Below, piece after piece: positions 8,416 through 17,001 of a stretch of 64,000 bases of DNA. Below the pieces are notes generated by a model. That model had not been told where the DNA came from. It did no database searches and saw only the letters and a program-made list of their open reading frames with translations. The DNA comes from Pontibacillus salipaludis (GTDB taxonomy: Bacteria; Bacillota; Bacilli; Bacillales; BH030062). The DNA lies in assembly GCF_014642405.1 (NCBI RefSeq), contig NZ_BMIN01000018.1:26970-90969 (forward strand), written 5' to 3'. Both the position numbers and the translations under genes were made by a program. Position 1 is the stretch's first letter. Each line of letters opens with the position of its first letter.

Positions 8416-8466
8416 AAGAACCGCCTCTCTAGTTACGATGAACTAGGGAGGCGGTTCTTATTTTGC
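8416..8466 (+). terminator. Strong rho-independent terminator
   Basis: A 19-bp near-perfect stem (AAGAACCGCCTCTCTAGTT with AACTAGGGAGGCGGTTCTT) and six-base loop are followed by ATTTTG. It closes the DegV / membrane protein unit. Confidence 0.85.
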
Positions 8467-8577
8467 TTAACAGGGTAATCTGTTTTGATTCGATAAGGAA
8501 AAAGACTAGCCGCTAGAATGAAGTAAGGGAAAGAAACTAGGAGAAATTAACTTTTCTGAATTTTTTAAAATTTATTC

Positions 8578-8635
8578 TTTACACGGTTTATTATCGTATT
8601 GTATAGTTATCATACAAATTATGATAGCGCTTTCT
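8578..8635 (+). promoter_or_regulatory. Promoter with overlapping GntR-type palindrome and cre-like site
   Basis: TTTACA (8578-8583), 18 bp, TATAGT (8602-8607) form a sigma-A promoter. TTGTATAGTTATCATACAA (8599-8617) is an imperfect palindrome over the -10 region and is a good candidate operator for the GntR/FadR regulator encoded in the operon. TGATAGCGCTTTCT (8622-8635) fits the CcpA cre consensus with one mismatch and lies just after the transcription start, a position typical of carbon catabolite repression. Assignments are by sequence match only. Confidence 0.6.
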
Positions 8636-8661
8636 TATAAAACATTCGGGGAGGAATGAAG

Positions 8662-10023
8662 GTGTCAGCATGGGAGTTAGCCATTGATGTTGGATTGATT
8701 TCGGTTTTATTGTTATTTGGTGTCATATTACGAGCGAAGGTGCAATTCGTACAAAAGTTATTCATTCCAGCTAGTATCATTGCTGGGATATTGGGGTTAA
8801 CTTTAGGGCCTAATGGTTTTGATTTGCTTCCTTTTTCTGATCTTGTCAGTGCTTATCCTACAGTCTTAATTGCTGTGATTTTTGGTGCTATTCCAATAGG
8901 GGCTGCCAAAGTAAATTGGAAACAAACTTTTGGGCGCGTGAGAAACATGTGGGTGTACTCAATGCTCCTGACCATGCTTATGTGGGGCGGGGGAGCAATG
9001 ATTACGTACATACTTTTAGCAAATGTTTGGGATATTCCGGTCGGTTTTGGCTTGATCCTAGGAGCAGGTTTCCTTGGAGGACATGGTACAGCGGCTGCAG
9101 TAGGAGAAGCTTTTAGTGGCCTTGGTTGGGAAGAGGCCACGGCACTTGGCTACACATCGGCTACCATCGGCTTGATTTGCGCTATTCTCGGCGGACTTTT
9201 GCTCGTTAAGATGAACGCGCGGAATAACCAAACGAATTTCATTTCAGACTTTGAAGATTTACCAAATGAGCTACGTACTGGTCTAGTTCCTCATAAGAAT
9301 CGTAAATCATCAGGGGATGATACAGTATCGAGTAATACGGTAGACCCTTTATTTTTTCACATTGCCATACTCGCTGTAGTTGTCATGCTCAGTTACTTTT
9401 TACAGACAGGCATTGAATCGCTCTTTCCACAAGTCAGCATTCCATTACTGAGTCTCTCATTTGTTGTTGGTTTAATTGTGCAATTGGTGTTGAATGCGAC
9501 TAAAGCTAACGATTATGTGGACAAGCGGGTAATTGACCGTTTGAGCGGAACAGCAACAGACTTAATTGTAGCTTTTGGTATTACGTCTATTAATCTAGCT
9601 GTTGTGGCTGCTTATGCATGGCCCCTTTTAGCGTTATTTGTATTCGGTGTCATTTGGGCATATTGTATTTTCCGTTTTATTGCTCCGCGTGTCTTCCATC
9701 GGCATTGGTTTGAGAACGCCATCTTTGGCTGGGGTTGGAGTACTGGAACAGTTGCAATGGGAATTGCTCTATTAAGGATTGTGGATCCTAAGACCAAAAG
9801 TACTACGTTGGATGACTATGCTTTAGGATATGTTGGCATGGTACCTGTTGAGATTTTAATCATTACTTTCGGTCCTATTATGATGATGGGAGGGGCCGGC
9901 GGTATATTCTCTCTCATATTATTGGGCGCAAGTGCTGTACTCATATTCATTGCTTCGAAGTCAGGTTGGCTGACTTCTATTCAAGAGACGAGAAACTATA
10001 ATAGAGACTCTAATGTCTCTTAA
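8662..10023 (+). CDS. GltS-family sodium:solute symporter
   Basis: About 453 residues with roughly eleven hydrophobic segments. The glycine-rich stretches LGAGFLGGHGTAAAVGEAF and GWGWSTGTVAMG lie in the two halves, as in the inverted-repeat pore loops of sodium/glutamate symporters (GltS). A GTG at 8662, seven bases after GGGGAGG, is preferred over the ATG at 8656, which abuts the Shine-Dalgarno. It is the first gene of a six-gene operon with a regulator, two hydrolase-like proteins and a two-subunit GlcD/GlcF-type oxidase, so the solute is more likely a carboxylate precursor of a 2-hydroxyacid than glutamate; this is inference. Confidence 0.85.
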   Translation: MSAWELAIDVGLISVLLLFGVILRAKVQFVQKLFIPASIIAGILGLTLGPNGFDLLPFSDLVSAYPTVLIAVIFGAIPIGAAKVNWKQTFGRVRNMWVYSMLLTMLMWGGGAMITYILLANVWDIPVGFGLILGAGFLGGHGTAAAVGEAFSGLGWEEATALGYTSATIGLICAILGGLLLVKMNARNNQTNFISDFEDLPNELRTGLVPHKNRKSSGDDTVSSNTVDPLFFHIAILAVVVMLSYFLQTGIESLFPQVSIPLLSLSFVVGLIVQLVLNATKANDYVDKRVIDRLSGTATDLIVAFGITSINLAVVAAYAWPLLALFVFGVIWAYCIFRFIAPRVFHRHWFENAIFGWGWSTGTVAMGIALLRIVDPKTKSTTLDDYALGYVGMVPVEILIITFGPIMMMGGAGGIFSLILLGASAVLIFIASKSGWLTSIQETRNYNRDSNVS

Positions 10024-10043
10024 TAGAGAGGAACGTAATTTTT

Positions 10044-10754
10044 ATGAAAATAGAACGAAAAAAAGTGTCAATGCAGGTGTTCGATCGCATTAAGGAATAC
10101 ATTCACGAGGAGGATATGAAGCCTGGTGATCGGCTTCCTACAGAAAAACAACTATCAGAGATGTTCGGCGTCAGTCGTACTCCTGTACGAGAAGCATTAA
10201 GTGTATTAGAAGCAAGCGGGTTAACCGTTTCGAAGCAAGGAGGTGGCAGTATTGTCCAAGCGACTTCTCTTACAAATTTAATGGAACAAACACAGTTTGA
10301 ATTTGTGGATACAGAAGAAGTTTTAAACTTACTAGAAACACGTATCATTCTAGAATCTGAAGCCGCTCGATTAGCTGCAGAACGTGGAACGGCTGAGGAT
10401 AAAGCAGTCATTAAAGAAAAGCTAGATGAGATTCGTAGTTCCCAGAATAATAATCTTGTAGGGGATAAAGAGGATATTGCCTTTCACAATGCGATTGTAC
10501 AGGCTGCTCATAACCCGATACTGCTTCACAGTGTGGAAAACATCGCGACTCTTTATGAAAAAGCTATTCGTTTTTCCCTTAAGAAAAATATGGGGATCTC
10601 TGAAAAGCGTGCCCAAGTATTAAGTGAACATGAACGGATCTATACAGCCATTCGCTTAGGCAATGGAGAGCAAGCTAGAGATGAAATGTATAAACATTTA
10701 AATAATGCGCGTAAGAAATTCAAACATTCATTTGACCAAGCATTGAATTCTTAA
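10044..10754 (+). CDS. GntR family transcriptional regulator, FadR/FCD subfamily
   Basis: The 236-residue protein has an N-terminal winged helix (PGDRLPTEKQLSEMFGVSRTPVREALSVLEASGL, about 28-62) followed by the all-helical FCD ligand-binding domain (metal-ligand-type residues in ..E.R...E...A.LAA.R and HNAIVQAAHNP). FCD regulators bind carboxylic acids and usually repress the operon they sit in. It lies 20 bp after the transporter gene, and a palindrome over the operon promoter at 8599-8617 is the likely target. Confidence 0.92.
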   Translation: MKIERKKVSMQVFDRIKEYIHEEDMKPGDRLPTEKQLSEMFGVSRTPVREALSVLEASGLTVSKQGGGSIVQATSLTNLMEQTQFEFVDTEEVLNLLETRIILESEAARLAAERGTAEDKAVIKEKLDEIRSSQNNNLVGDKEDIAFHNAIVQAAHNPILLHSVENIATLYEKAIRFSLKKNMGISEKRAQVLSEHERIYTAIRLGNGEQARDEMYKHLNNARKKFKHSFDQALNS

Positions 10755-10774
10755 TAAAAAGGGAGAGAGACAAA

Positions 10775-11674
10775 ATGATTGAAAAATCCGTCCAGTTTTA
10801 CAGTGAAGGGTATAAGCTACAAGGGGTACTATACTTGCCAGACGATTATGAAAGTAAGGGAAAACTACCAGCAATCATTGCCAATTCTGGTTATCAAGGT
10901 GTAAATGAATTCTATCCCAAGATGTTTGCCGAGGCGCTAACGCAAAAAGGGTATGTATGCTTTGGCTTTGATTATCGAGGCTTCGCTGATAGCGAGGGGG
11001 ACCCTGCACGTGTCATTCTTGAAGAACAAGTAGCTGATATTCGTAATGCTTTAACCTTTTTACGTGCGCAGAGTGAAGTCGATCACGAGCGAATTGGCTT
11101 AATTGGATGGGGAATGGGCGGATCGAATGTTGTCCGTGTAGCGGAGAAAGAGGATGTAGCAGCTGTTGCTGCTCTAAATGGGTTTTATAATGGAGAGCGC
11201 TGGTTGAAGACGATTCATTCTTATGAAAACTGGTTGAAAGTATTAGAAGAAGTGTATGAAGACCGGGTGCGCCGTGTCACGACCGGAGACTCAAAACCTG
11301 CAGACCCGTTCTTACATTATCCGTTAGATCCGCCTACACGTGCATATGTAGAAAAAGAGTTGGCTTCTAGGAAAGGTTTTGGAGGGCGCACACGTGTTCA
11401 ATTCACAGATTCGATTCTGGAGCTAGATACAGAAGCAGCTGCTAAGAATTTAGGTGATACTCCATTATTTGTAGCGCATGGAAAGAATAATGTTCTCCAT
11501 CCGATTGAAGAATCTGTATCTCTATACAATAGTGTGTCGTCTCCGAAGGTTTATTACGAAATAAACGGAATGCATAATGATTTCATGTATAGCGATCACC
11601 CTGAGTTTCAAGCATTGGTAGAAGAACTTCACCTGTTTTTTGGAGAGGTATTTAGTTATGAATTATCGAAGTGA
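10775..11674 (+). CDS. Alpha/beta-hydrolase-fold protein lacking the nucleophile serine
   Basis: This 299-residue protein has the order of a dienelactone-hydrolase/YcjY-like alpha/beta hydrolase: oxyanion-side segment near AIIANSGYQG (34-42), GFDYRGFADSEG (64-75), the nucleophile elbow, and a C-terminal histidine (NGMHND, His267). The elbow reads GWGMG (111-115) where GxSxG is expected, so Gly113 replaces the nucleophile, and the acid position in HGKNNV (236-240) is Asn rather than Asp. The protein is therefore probably not a classical serine hydrolase; Ser117 close by is the only alternative I see. The gene starts 21 bp after the regulator and overlaps the next by 17 bp. Confidence 0.75.
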   Translation: MIEKSVQFYSEGYKLQGVLYLPDDYESKGKLPAIIANSGYQGVNEFYPKMFAEALTQKGYVCFGFDYRGFADSEGDPARVILEEQVADIRNALTFLRAQSEVDHERIGLIGWGMGGSNVVRVAEKEDVAAVAALNGFYNGERWLKTIHSYENWLKVLEEVYEDRVRRVTTGDSKPADPFLHYPLDPPTRAYVEKELASRKGFGGRTRVQFTDSILELDTEAAAKNLGDTPLFVAHGKNNVLHPIEESVSLYNSVSSPKVYYEINGMHNDFMYSDHPEFQALVEELHLFFGEVFSYELSK

Positions 11675-12560
11675 TGTACAAGACCAATATCATCCATTAC
11701 TAAAGGGAGCTTATGAACTTCATGTTCATAGCTCTCCTAGTGCTTTTCCGAGAAAACAGACAGATTGGGAACTGGTAACGGAAGCTAGAGAAGCTGGGAT
11801 GGAAGGGTTAGTGATTAAAGCTCATGAAGGAGCCACCTTTGGTCGAGCTGCTCTTATTCGCCAACAAATGCCGGACATGCAAGTGTATGGAGGTTTGGTT
11901 TGTAACCTTTTTACAGGTGGGCTTTCTCCTCATGCTGTTGACATGGCGTTACGTATGGGGGCTAAGGTAATCTGGATGCCTACTATTTCGGCAGAACAGC
12001 ATGCCAAATATTTTGCTGAAAACCAGCAGGAACGATTTTTTAATAGTAAAACCTCTTTGGATGATTCTAATTCCAATTTAACGATCCTAAATGAGCATGA
12101 AGAAATAAGAGATGAAGTAAAGCGAATCCTTTATTTGATAGCTTCCTATGATGCCATCCTTGCTACTGGTCACCTTTCGCCTTACGAAGTAGATATCTTG
12201 GTGGAAGAGGCACGGGCAATTGGAGTTGAGCGGATTTTGATTCAACATGCTGATTTAGGAATTGCCCAGATTCCAATGGATTTGCAAAAGAAATTAGCGG
12301 ATCAAGGGTGTTATATTGAGAAGTGTTTATTAGCTTGTGGGGAAGACTTTAATAACATTACGATTCCTCAGATGGCTGAATCTATTAAAACCCTGGGATC
12401 GGATTCATGTATTCTAGTCACGGACTACGGGCAGCCTCATAATCCAACACCGGTAAAGGGAATGAGCGAGTTTGTCACTGAACTTATAAATGAAGGAATA
12501 ACTGAAGATATGGTAAGAGAAATGATCACAACGAATCCTAAATCGTTATTATTTGGGTGA
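11658..12560 (+). CDS. DUF6282-type amidohydrolase-like protein
   Basis: The 300-residue product begins with a metal-site-like HxH (LHVHSSPSAF, His22 and His24), followed by VIKAHEG, ATGHLS and IQHADLG, each placing a His at a beta-strand end, and a late LVTDYGQ with Asp. This is the layout of metal-dependent TIM-barrel hydrolases (amidohydrolase/PHP-like). I assign it to the uncharacterised DUF6282 group from memory, with moderate certainty. The ATG at 11658 has GGAGAGG nine bases upstream and overlaps the previous gene by 17 bp, so the two products are translationally coupled and may act on the same compound. Confidence 0.7.
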   Translation: MNYRSDVQDQYHPLLKGAYELHVHSSPSAFPRKQTDWELVTEAREAGMEGLVIKAHEGATFGRAALIRQQMPDMQVYGGLVCNLFTGGLSPHAVDMALRMGAKVIWMPTISAEQHAKYFAENQQERFFNSKTSLDDSNSNLTILNEHEEIRDEVKRILYLIASYDAILATGHLSPYEVDILVEEARAIGVERILIQHADLGIAQIPMDLQKKLADQGCYIEKCLLACGEDFNNITIPQMAESIKTLGSDSCILVTDYGQPHNPTPVKGMSEFVTELINEGITEDMVREMITTNPKSLLFG

Positions 12561-12587
12561 TATGTGGAAGGGAAGGAGCGCAAATAA

Positions 12588-13991
12588 GTGAGTAATTGGA
12601 TGGAAGCTCTAAAAGAGGAAATACCAGATCATCAAATAATGACTGAAATTGCAGATCGATATAGTTATAGCTTTGATGCTTCCTTCGGTGAACATCTTCC
12701 TGACGTGGCCATTCAAGCTAAAAGTAAGAAGGAAGTTGTACATATCGTTAAAGTAGCTAATAAATATCAAATCCCTATTTATCCCCGTGGGCAGGGGACA
12801 TGTTTAAGCGGGGGGCCACTGCCAGTCTATGGAGGGATTGTACTTGATCTCTCCCAATGGCCTGAAAAAATCGATGTAAGTGCTGACGATTTGACGGTTA
12901 AAGTATCCCCTAGCGTTCTTACTGCCCGCATAAACGAAGAAGCTGAGAAGCATGGACTCATGTATGCACCAGATCCAAGTAGCGCCCATGTAGCTACAAT
13001 AGGAGGTAATCTTGCCGAAAATTCAGGAGGGCCACGTGGTCTGAAATATGGTGTGACGAAAGATTTCGTATTAGGCCTTGAGCTTGTGACTCCTGAAGGG
13101 GAAGTCATTCAGACGGGTGGACAGACGATTAAGAATGTCACAGGGTTTGACCTGACGAAACTGATTGTCGGTTCTGAAGGAACGCTTGGAGTTATCACAG
13201 AAGCTACATTGAAACTTGTACCGAAACCTGCAGGTGTCCAAACCATCATGGTTGAGTTTACCGATGTCCAGACTGCTGGAAAGGCAATATCGCGCACATT
13301 GACTTCCGGTATTCTACCTTCAAAAATGGAGTTTATGGATCAAGCTTGTATCCGAGCAGTTGAAAACTTCAAACCATCAGGCTTGCCTATTGATGCAGAA
13401 GCGATTGTAATCATTGAGTTAGACGGCCACCCAGAAGCTCTTAAAGTTGAAACGAAGTTGGTTGAAGGAATTATGCAAGAAATTGGAGCTTCTAATGTCA
13501 GTATCCCTGCAACAAGCGAAGAAGCCACGAAGATCTGGCAAGCAAGGAAACAGGTCTCTCCTGCAATTGCTAAAATCAAGCCGACAAAGGTATCGGAGGA
13601 CGCAACCGTACCACGAAGTAAAATTCCTGAAATGATGGATCGTCTCCATATGATTAAAGAAAAGTACCAGGTGGAGGTGGTTGTATTCGGCCATGCTGGT
13701 GACGGCAACCTCCATCCTAATATTTTATGCGATAAGCGGGATCAAGAAGAAATGGCTCGTGTCGAGCAAGCCGTTGAAGAGATCTTTCAGGCAGCCATTG
13801 ATCTTGGTGGGACATTGTCAGGAGAACATGGAATCGGTACGATGAAAGCTCCCTTTATGGAACATGAGCTTGGAGCTGTAGGATTGGAAATGATGAAACG
13901 GATAAAGGATAGCTGGGATCCAAATGGTATCATGAATCCAGGGAAGATCTTCCCTGAGAAAGGTCAAAAGCTGGTGTTACGAAATGAGTGA
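12588..13991 (+). CDS. glcD: FAD-linked 2-hydroxyacid oxidase/dehydrogenase subunit, GlcD-like
   Basis: The 467-residue protein has the PCMH-type FAD-binding domain (YPRGQGTCLSGG near 65-76, then DPSSAHVATIGGNLAENSGG) and the FAD-oxidase C-terminal domain with FGHAGDGNLHPN and SGEHGIGTMKAPF. Proteins of this type oxidise glycolate, D-lactate or related 2-hydroxyacids to 2-oxoacids and pass electrons on. The start is GTG with GGAAGGAG ten bases upstream. The gene overlaps the Fe-S partner gene by eight bases. Context with a dedicated transporter suggests a specific hydroxyacid rather than housekeeping glycolate metabolism. Confidence 0.88.
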   Translation: MSNWMEALKEEIPDHQIMTEIADRYSYSFDASFGEHLPDVAIQAKSKKEVVHIVKVANKYQIPIYPRGQGTCLSGGPLPVYGGIVLDLSQWPEKIDVSADDLTVKVSPSVLTARINEEAEKHGLMYAPDPSSAHVATIGGNLAENSGGPRGLKYGVTKDFVLGLELVTPEGEVIQTGGQTIKNVTGFDLTKLIVGSEGTLGVITEATLKLVPKPAGVQTIMVEFTDVQTAGKAISRTLTSGILPSKMEFMDQACIRAVENFKPSGLPIDAEAIVIIELDGHPEALKVETKLVEGIMQEIGASNVSIPATSEEATKIWQARKQVSPAIAKIKPTKVSEDATVPRSKIPEMMDRLHMIKEKYQVEVVVFGHAGDGNLHPNILCDKRDQEEMARVEQAVEEIFQAAIDLGGTLSGEHGIGTMKAPFMEHELGAVGLEMMKRIKDSWDPNGIMNPGKIFPEKGQKLVLRNE

Positions 13992-15282
13992 GCTTCAAGC
14001 CCTACAACAGAAAATCAACTACGATAAGACGTTTGATTGTGTCCAGTGTGGTTATTGTCTACCAGCTTGTCCAACCTATGAAACGATGGAAAGAGAGACT
14101 CATTCTCCAAGAGGACGTATTAATCTGGTTAAAATGGTTGCTGAAGGTAAAGCGTCGGTACAAGATCTGGAGAAACCTATTGAAAAGTGTCTAGGGTGTA
14201 TGGCTTGTACGACCGTTTGCCCAACGAATGTCCAATACGGGGAGATATTAGAAGGGGCAAAAGAAGTAATCGAAGATCATCAAATCAAATCCACTTCCAG
14301 AAAGAAAATAGAAGATTTTCTTTTCGGCTCCTTCTTCCCCTCCGGAAAGTGGATGAACACGCTTGGCAACTTAACATGGTTTTATCAAAAGACCGGCATC
14401 CAAGCTCTTGCCAATAAATCACGTCTGACAAAGTTGGCACCACTTCATTTGGATAAATTTGAACAAGTGATTCCTCAGCAGCCATCTCCTAAAGAGCGTT
14501 CAAAACGGGCGAAGCGCTATAAACGAAAGAGACCTGCGCACGCTAAAGTAGCCTTCTTTACAGGATGCGTGATGGACAGTGTATTCTTTGAAACAAATCA
14601 AAACACGATTGAATTGCTTTTGCGATTTGGTTTCGAAGTGGTGCTACCTGAACAGCAAACCTGTTGCGGTGCGCTACATGCACACTCTGGAAAGGTAAAT
14701 GAGTCTGTAGAGTTAGCGAAGCGAAATATTAAGGCATTTGAGGAAGAAGAAATTGATTATATCGTCAACAACGCAGGAGGATGCGGGGCTCGAATGGTGG
14801 AGTATCATCATTTGTTTGAAGAAGGTACTACATGGCGGGAGCGAGCGGAACAATTTGTTTCTAAAGTTCGAGATATTTCAGAAGTCCTTGCAGAGGTAGA
14901 TGACTTGGTCTTCAATAAATCTGTTGATCGAACCATAACCTATCAACCCTCTTGCCATATGACCAATGTTCAAAAAGTGAAAAATCCACCACTTCAGCTA
15001 ATTAAAGATGTTCCTGGTATCACATTAAAAGAATTGGACCGTCCTGATTTTTGCTGCGGTTCAGCTGGTATTTATAACATCGTGAATTATGAAGATTCCA
15101 TGGATGTATTAGATGTAAAAATGAAAGATGTGTGTGGGACCAATTCAGAATCGGTTATAACCACAAACCCAGGATGTTTGTTGCAGATGAAACTTGGAAT
15201 AGAACGTGAGGGAGTTACACACACCATGGATGCTGTGCATTTAGTTGATCTTCTGTTGGAGGCTGATCCTCAACAAAAGTAA
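13984..15282 (+). CDS. glcF: Iron-sulfur electron-transfer subunit, GlcF-like
   Basis: The 432-residue protein has two 4Fe-4S ferredoxin motifs near the N-terminus (CVQCGYCLPACP and CLGCMACTTVCP) and two cysteine-rich CCG domains (QTCCGALHAHSG and DFCCGSAGIYN), the typical order of GlcF and LldE/HdrB-like subunits. It takes electrons from the GlcD-like flavoprotein, probably to the quinone pool at the membrane face. The ATG overlaps the end of glcD by eight bases. A terminator 49 bp downstream closes the operon. Confidence 0.9.
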   Translation: MSELQALQQKINYDKTFDCVQCGYCLPACPTYETMERETHSPRGRINLVKMVAEGKASVQDLEKPIEKCLGCMACTTVCPTNVQYGEILEGAKEVIEDHQIKSTSRKKIEDFLFGSFFPSGKWMNTLGNLTWFYQKTGIQALANKSRLTKLAPLHLDKFEQVIPQQPSPKERSKRAKRYKRKRPAHAKVAFFTGCVMDSVFFETNQNTIELLLRFGFEVVLPEQQTCCGALHAHSGKVNESVELAKRNIKAFEEEEIDYIVNNAGGCGARMVEYHHLFEEGTTWRERAEQFVSKVRDISEVLAEVDDLVFNKSVDRTITYQPSCHMTNVQKVKNPPLQLIKDVPGITLKELDRPDFCCGSAGIYNIVNYEDSMDVLDVKMKDVCGTNSESVITTNPGCLLQMKLGIEREGVTHTMDAVHLVDLLLEADPQQK

Positions 15283-15330
15283 ATTTTCCTTACACATCTT
15301 CCTAGTTCATTATGAAACACAATAGTTTAG

Positions 15331-15368
15331 AAAAAGACTATTTCCTTATTTGGGAAGTAGTCTTTTTT
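15331..15368 (+). terminator. Terminator of the transporter-oxidase operon
   Basis: Stem AAAAGACTA-TTTCC with GGGAAG-TAGTCTTTT followed by six T. It lies 49 bp past the glcF stop. Confidence 0.85.
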
Positions 15369-15419
15369 GAATATAAAGAAGAGTACTACAGGAGTTCCTG
15401 TTATTCTCTGGATGCTTAA

Positions 15420-15578
15420 TTATGCTTCTATCGGTTCAAAAGTTTTGCAATCTGTTTCTTGTTGAGAAGAAGCGGTTTTGCCAGTTTCACTAATGATGAA
15501 AATGGACGTTGCACCACATTTTTCTCCACCTTCATTATGGACACAGTTTTTCACTTCACATAGTACGTCTAGAGCCAA
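15420..15578 (-). CDS. DUF1540 small cysteine-rich protein
   Basis: A 52-residue frame opens with TTG, eight bases after AGGAGGTGA. The cysteines fall at about 6, 12, 21 and 44 (VLCEVKNC, EKCGA, ETDCKTF), and the ending ETDCKTFEP is characteristic of DUF1540 proteins, which are common in spore-forming Firmicutes and are presumed metal-binding. The function is unknown. It is short enough to be missed by length filters. It reads toward the glcF terminator and stands alone, 131 bp from the aceA end on the same strand. Confidence 0.82.
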   Translation of the reverse strand: MALDVLCEVKNCVHNEGGEKCGATSIFIISETGKTASSQQETDCKTFEPIEA

Positions 15579-15646
15579 GTCAATCACCTCCTAAAAGTTA
15601 GTTTTCTTCATAAAGACCCCTTTTACACGTGTTAATATTTGTACTC

Positions 15647-15681
15647 AAAAAAAGCCTTCCTTAAGAAAAGGGAGGCTTTTA
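15647..15681 (-). terminator. Terminator of the aceB-aceA operon (usable on both strands)
   Basis: On the minus strand, AAAAGCCTCCC, loop, GGAAGGCTTTTTTT follows the aceA stop by about 29 bp. The plus-strand transcript also ends in T. Confidence 0.8.
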
Positions 15682-15709
15682 GTATAGATACTTATTTCAA
15701 ATGTATGTT

Positions 15710-16987
15710 CTAGTCTTTAAACTGCTCTTCCTCCGTAGATCCCTTCAACGCAACAGTAGAAGACGTCCCGCCAGAAATTACTTGAGCCACTTCATCAAAA
15801 TACCCTGTTCCGACTTCACGCTGGTGGCGCGTAGCGGAATAGCCGTCCTTCTCGCTAGCAAATTCTGCTTGCTGGAGTTCGGAGTAGGCTTCCATGCCTC
15901 TTTCTTTGTATTCTCTTGAAAGTTCAAACATGCTGTGATTGAGAGCGTGGAATCCGGCTAGTGTGACGAATTGGAACTTGTAGCCCATCTTACTTAGTTC
16001 TTGCTGGAACTCAGCAATGGTGTCATCACTTAATTTCTTCTTCCAATTGAAAGAAGGGGAGCAGTTGTAAGCGAGCAGTTTACCAGGATACTGTTCATGG
16101 ATCGCCTCTGCAAATTGTTTGGCTTCATCTAGATTTGGTTCAGAGGTTTCACACCATACTAAATCCGCATAAGGGGCATAGGAAAGCCCGCGTGCAATGG
16201 CTTGATCAAGCCCTGCGCGTGTTTTATAAAATCCTTCAGCTGTTCGTTCACCTGTGAGGAAGGGACCATCCGTTGGATCTATATCGCTCGTAATTAAGTC
16301 AGCAGCATTGGCGTCTGTACGTGCGATAATGACCGTCGGAACGCCCATTACGTCTGCAGCAAAGCGGGCAGAGATTAAATTTCGTACGGCGGTCTGAGTA
16401 GGGAGCAATACTTTCCCGCCAAGGTGCCCGCATTTCTTCTCTGAGGAAAGTTGGTCTTCAAAGTGAACAGCAGAGGCACCGGCCTCAATCATGCTTTTCA
16501 TCAGTTCGAAAACGTTAAGCTGCCCTCCGAAACCCGCTTCTGCATCGGCAACAATGGGAGCAAACCAGTCTATATCGTTGTTTACTTCCATATGATGAAT
16601 CTGATCCGCCCGTTGAAGCGCTTGATTAATACGCTTCACAACTTGAGGGACACTATTTGCAGGGTAAAGACTTTGGTCCGGATACATGTGACCAGAAAGG
16701 TTCGCATCCGCTGCTACTTGCCATCCGCTTAAGTAGATGGCCTTCAGTCCAGCTTTCACTTGCTGCATTGCCTGATTACCAGTCAGGGCACCGAGTGCAT
16801 GAACGTAGTTCTCTTCATGTAATAAACGCCAAAGTTTCTTCGCTCCTTGGTCAGCAAGCGTGTACTCGATATCCATTGACCCTCTTAACTTAATAACATC
16901 TTCTGCTTCATATGGACGTGTCACATTTCCATAGCGGCTTTCGTCTTTCCAATCTTTCAATAGTTTTTCGATACGTTCGTTTGTCAT
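15710..16987 (-). CDS. aceA: Isocitrate lyase
   Basis: The 425-residue protein has the isocitrate lyase active-site signature [11 protein letters not shown], with the catalytic Cys, plus WCETSEPN and YNCSPSFNW. It splits isocitrate into succinate and glyoxylate, the first step of the glyoxylate shunt used for growth on acetate and fatty acids. It follows aceB by 14 bp, so the pair is an operon. Length matches single-domain bacterial AceA. Confidence 0.97.
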   Translation of the reverse strand: MTNERIEKLLKDWKDESRYGNVTRPYEAEDVIKLRGSMDIEYTLADQGAKKLWRLLHEENYVHALGALTGNQAMQQVKAGLKAIYLSGWQVAADANLSGHMYPDQSLYPANSVPQVVKRINQALQRADQIHHMEVNNDIDWFAPIVADAEAGFGGQLNVFELMKSMIEAGASAVHFEDQLSSEKKCGHLGGKVLLPTQTAVRNLISARFAADVMGVPTVIIARTDANAADLITSDIDPTDGPFLTGERTAEGFYKTRAGLDQAIARGLSYAPYADLVWCETSEPNLDEAKQFAEAIHEQYPGKLLAYNCSPSFNWKKKLSDDTIAEFQQELSKMGYKFQFVTLAGFHALNHSMFELSREYKERGMEAYSELQQAEFASEKDGYSATRHQREVGTGYFDEVAQVISGGTSSTVALKGSTEEEQFKD

Positions 16988-17001
16988 CCCTGTAATCCCC
17001 C

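Noticed and set aside
13340..13715. Long antisense frames within glcD
   Set aside because: Shadow frames of a well-conserved coding region.
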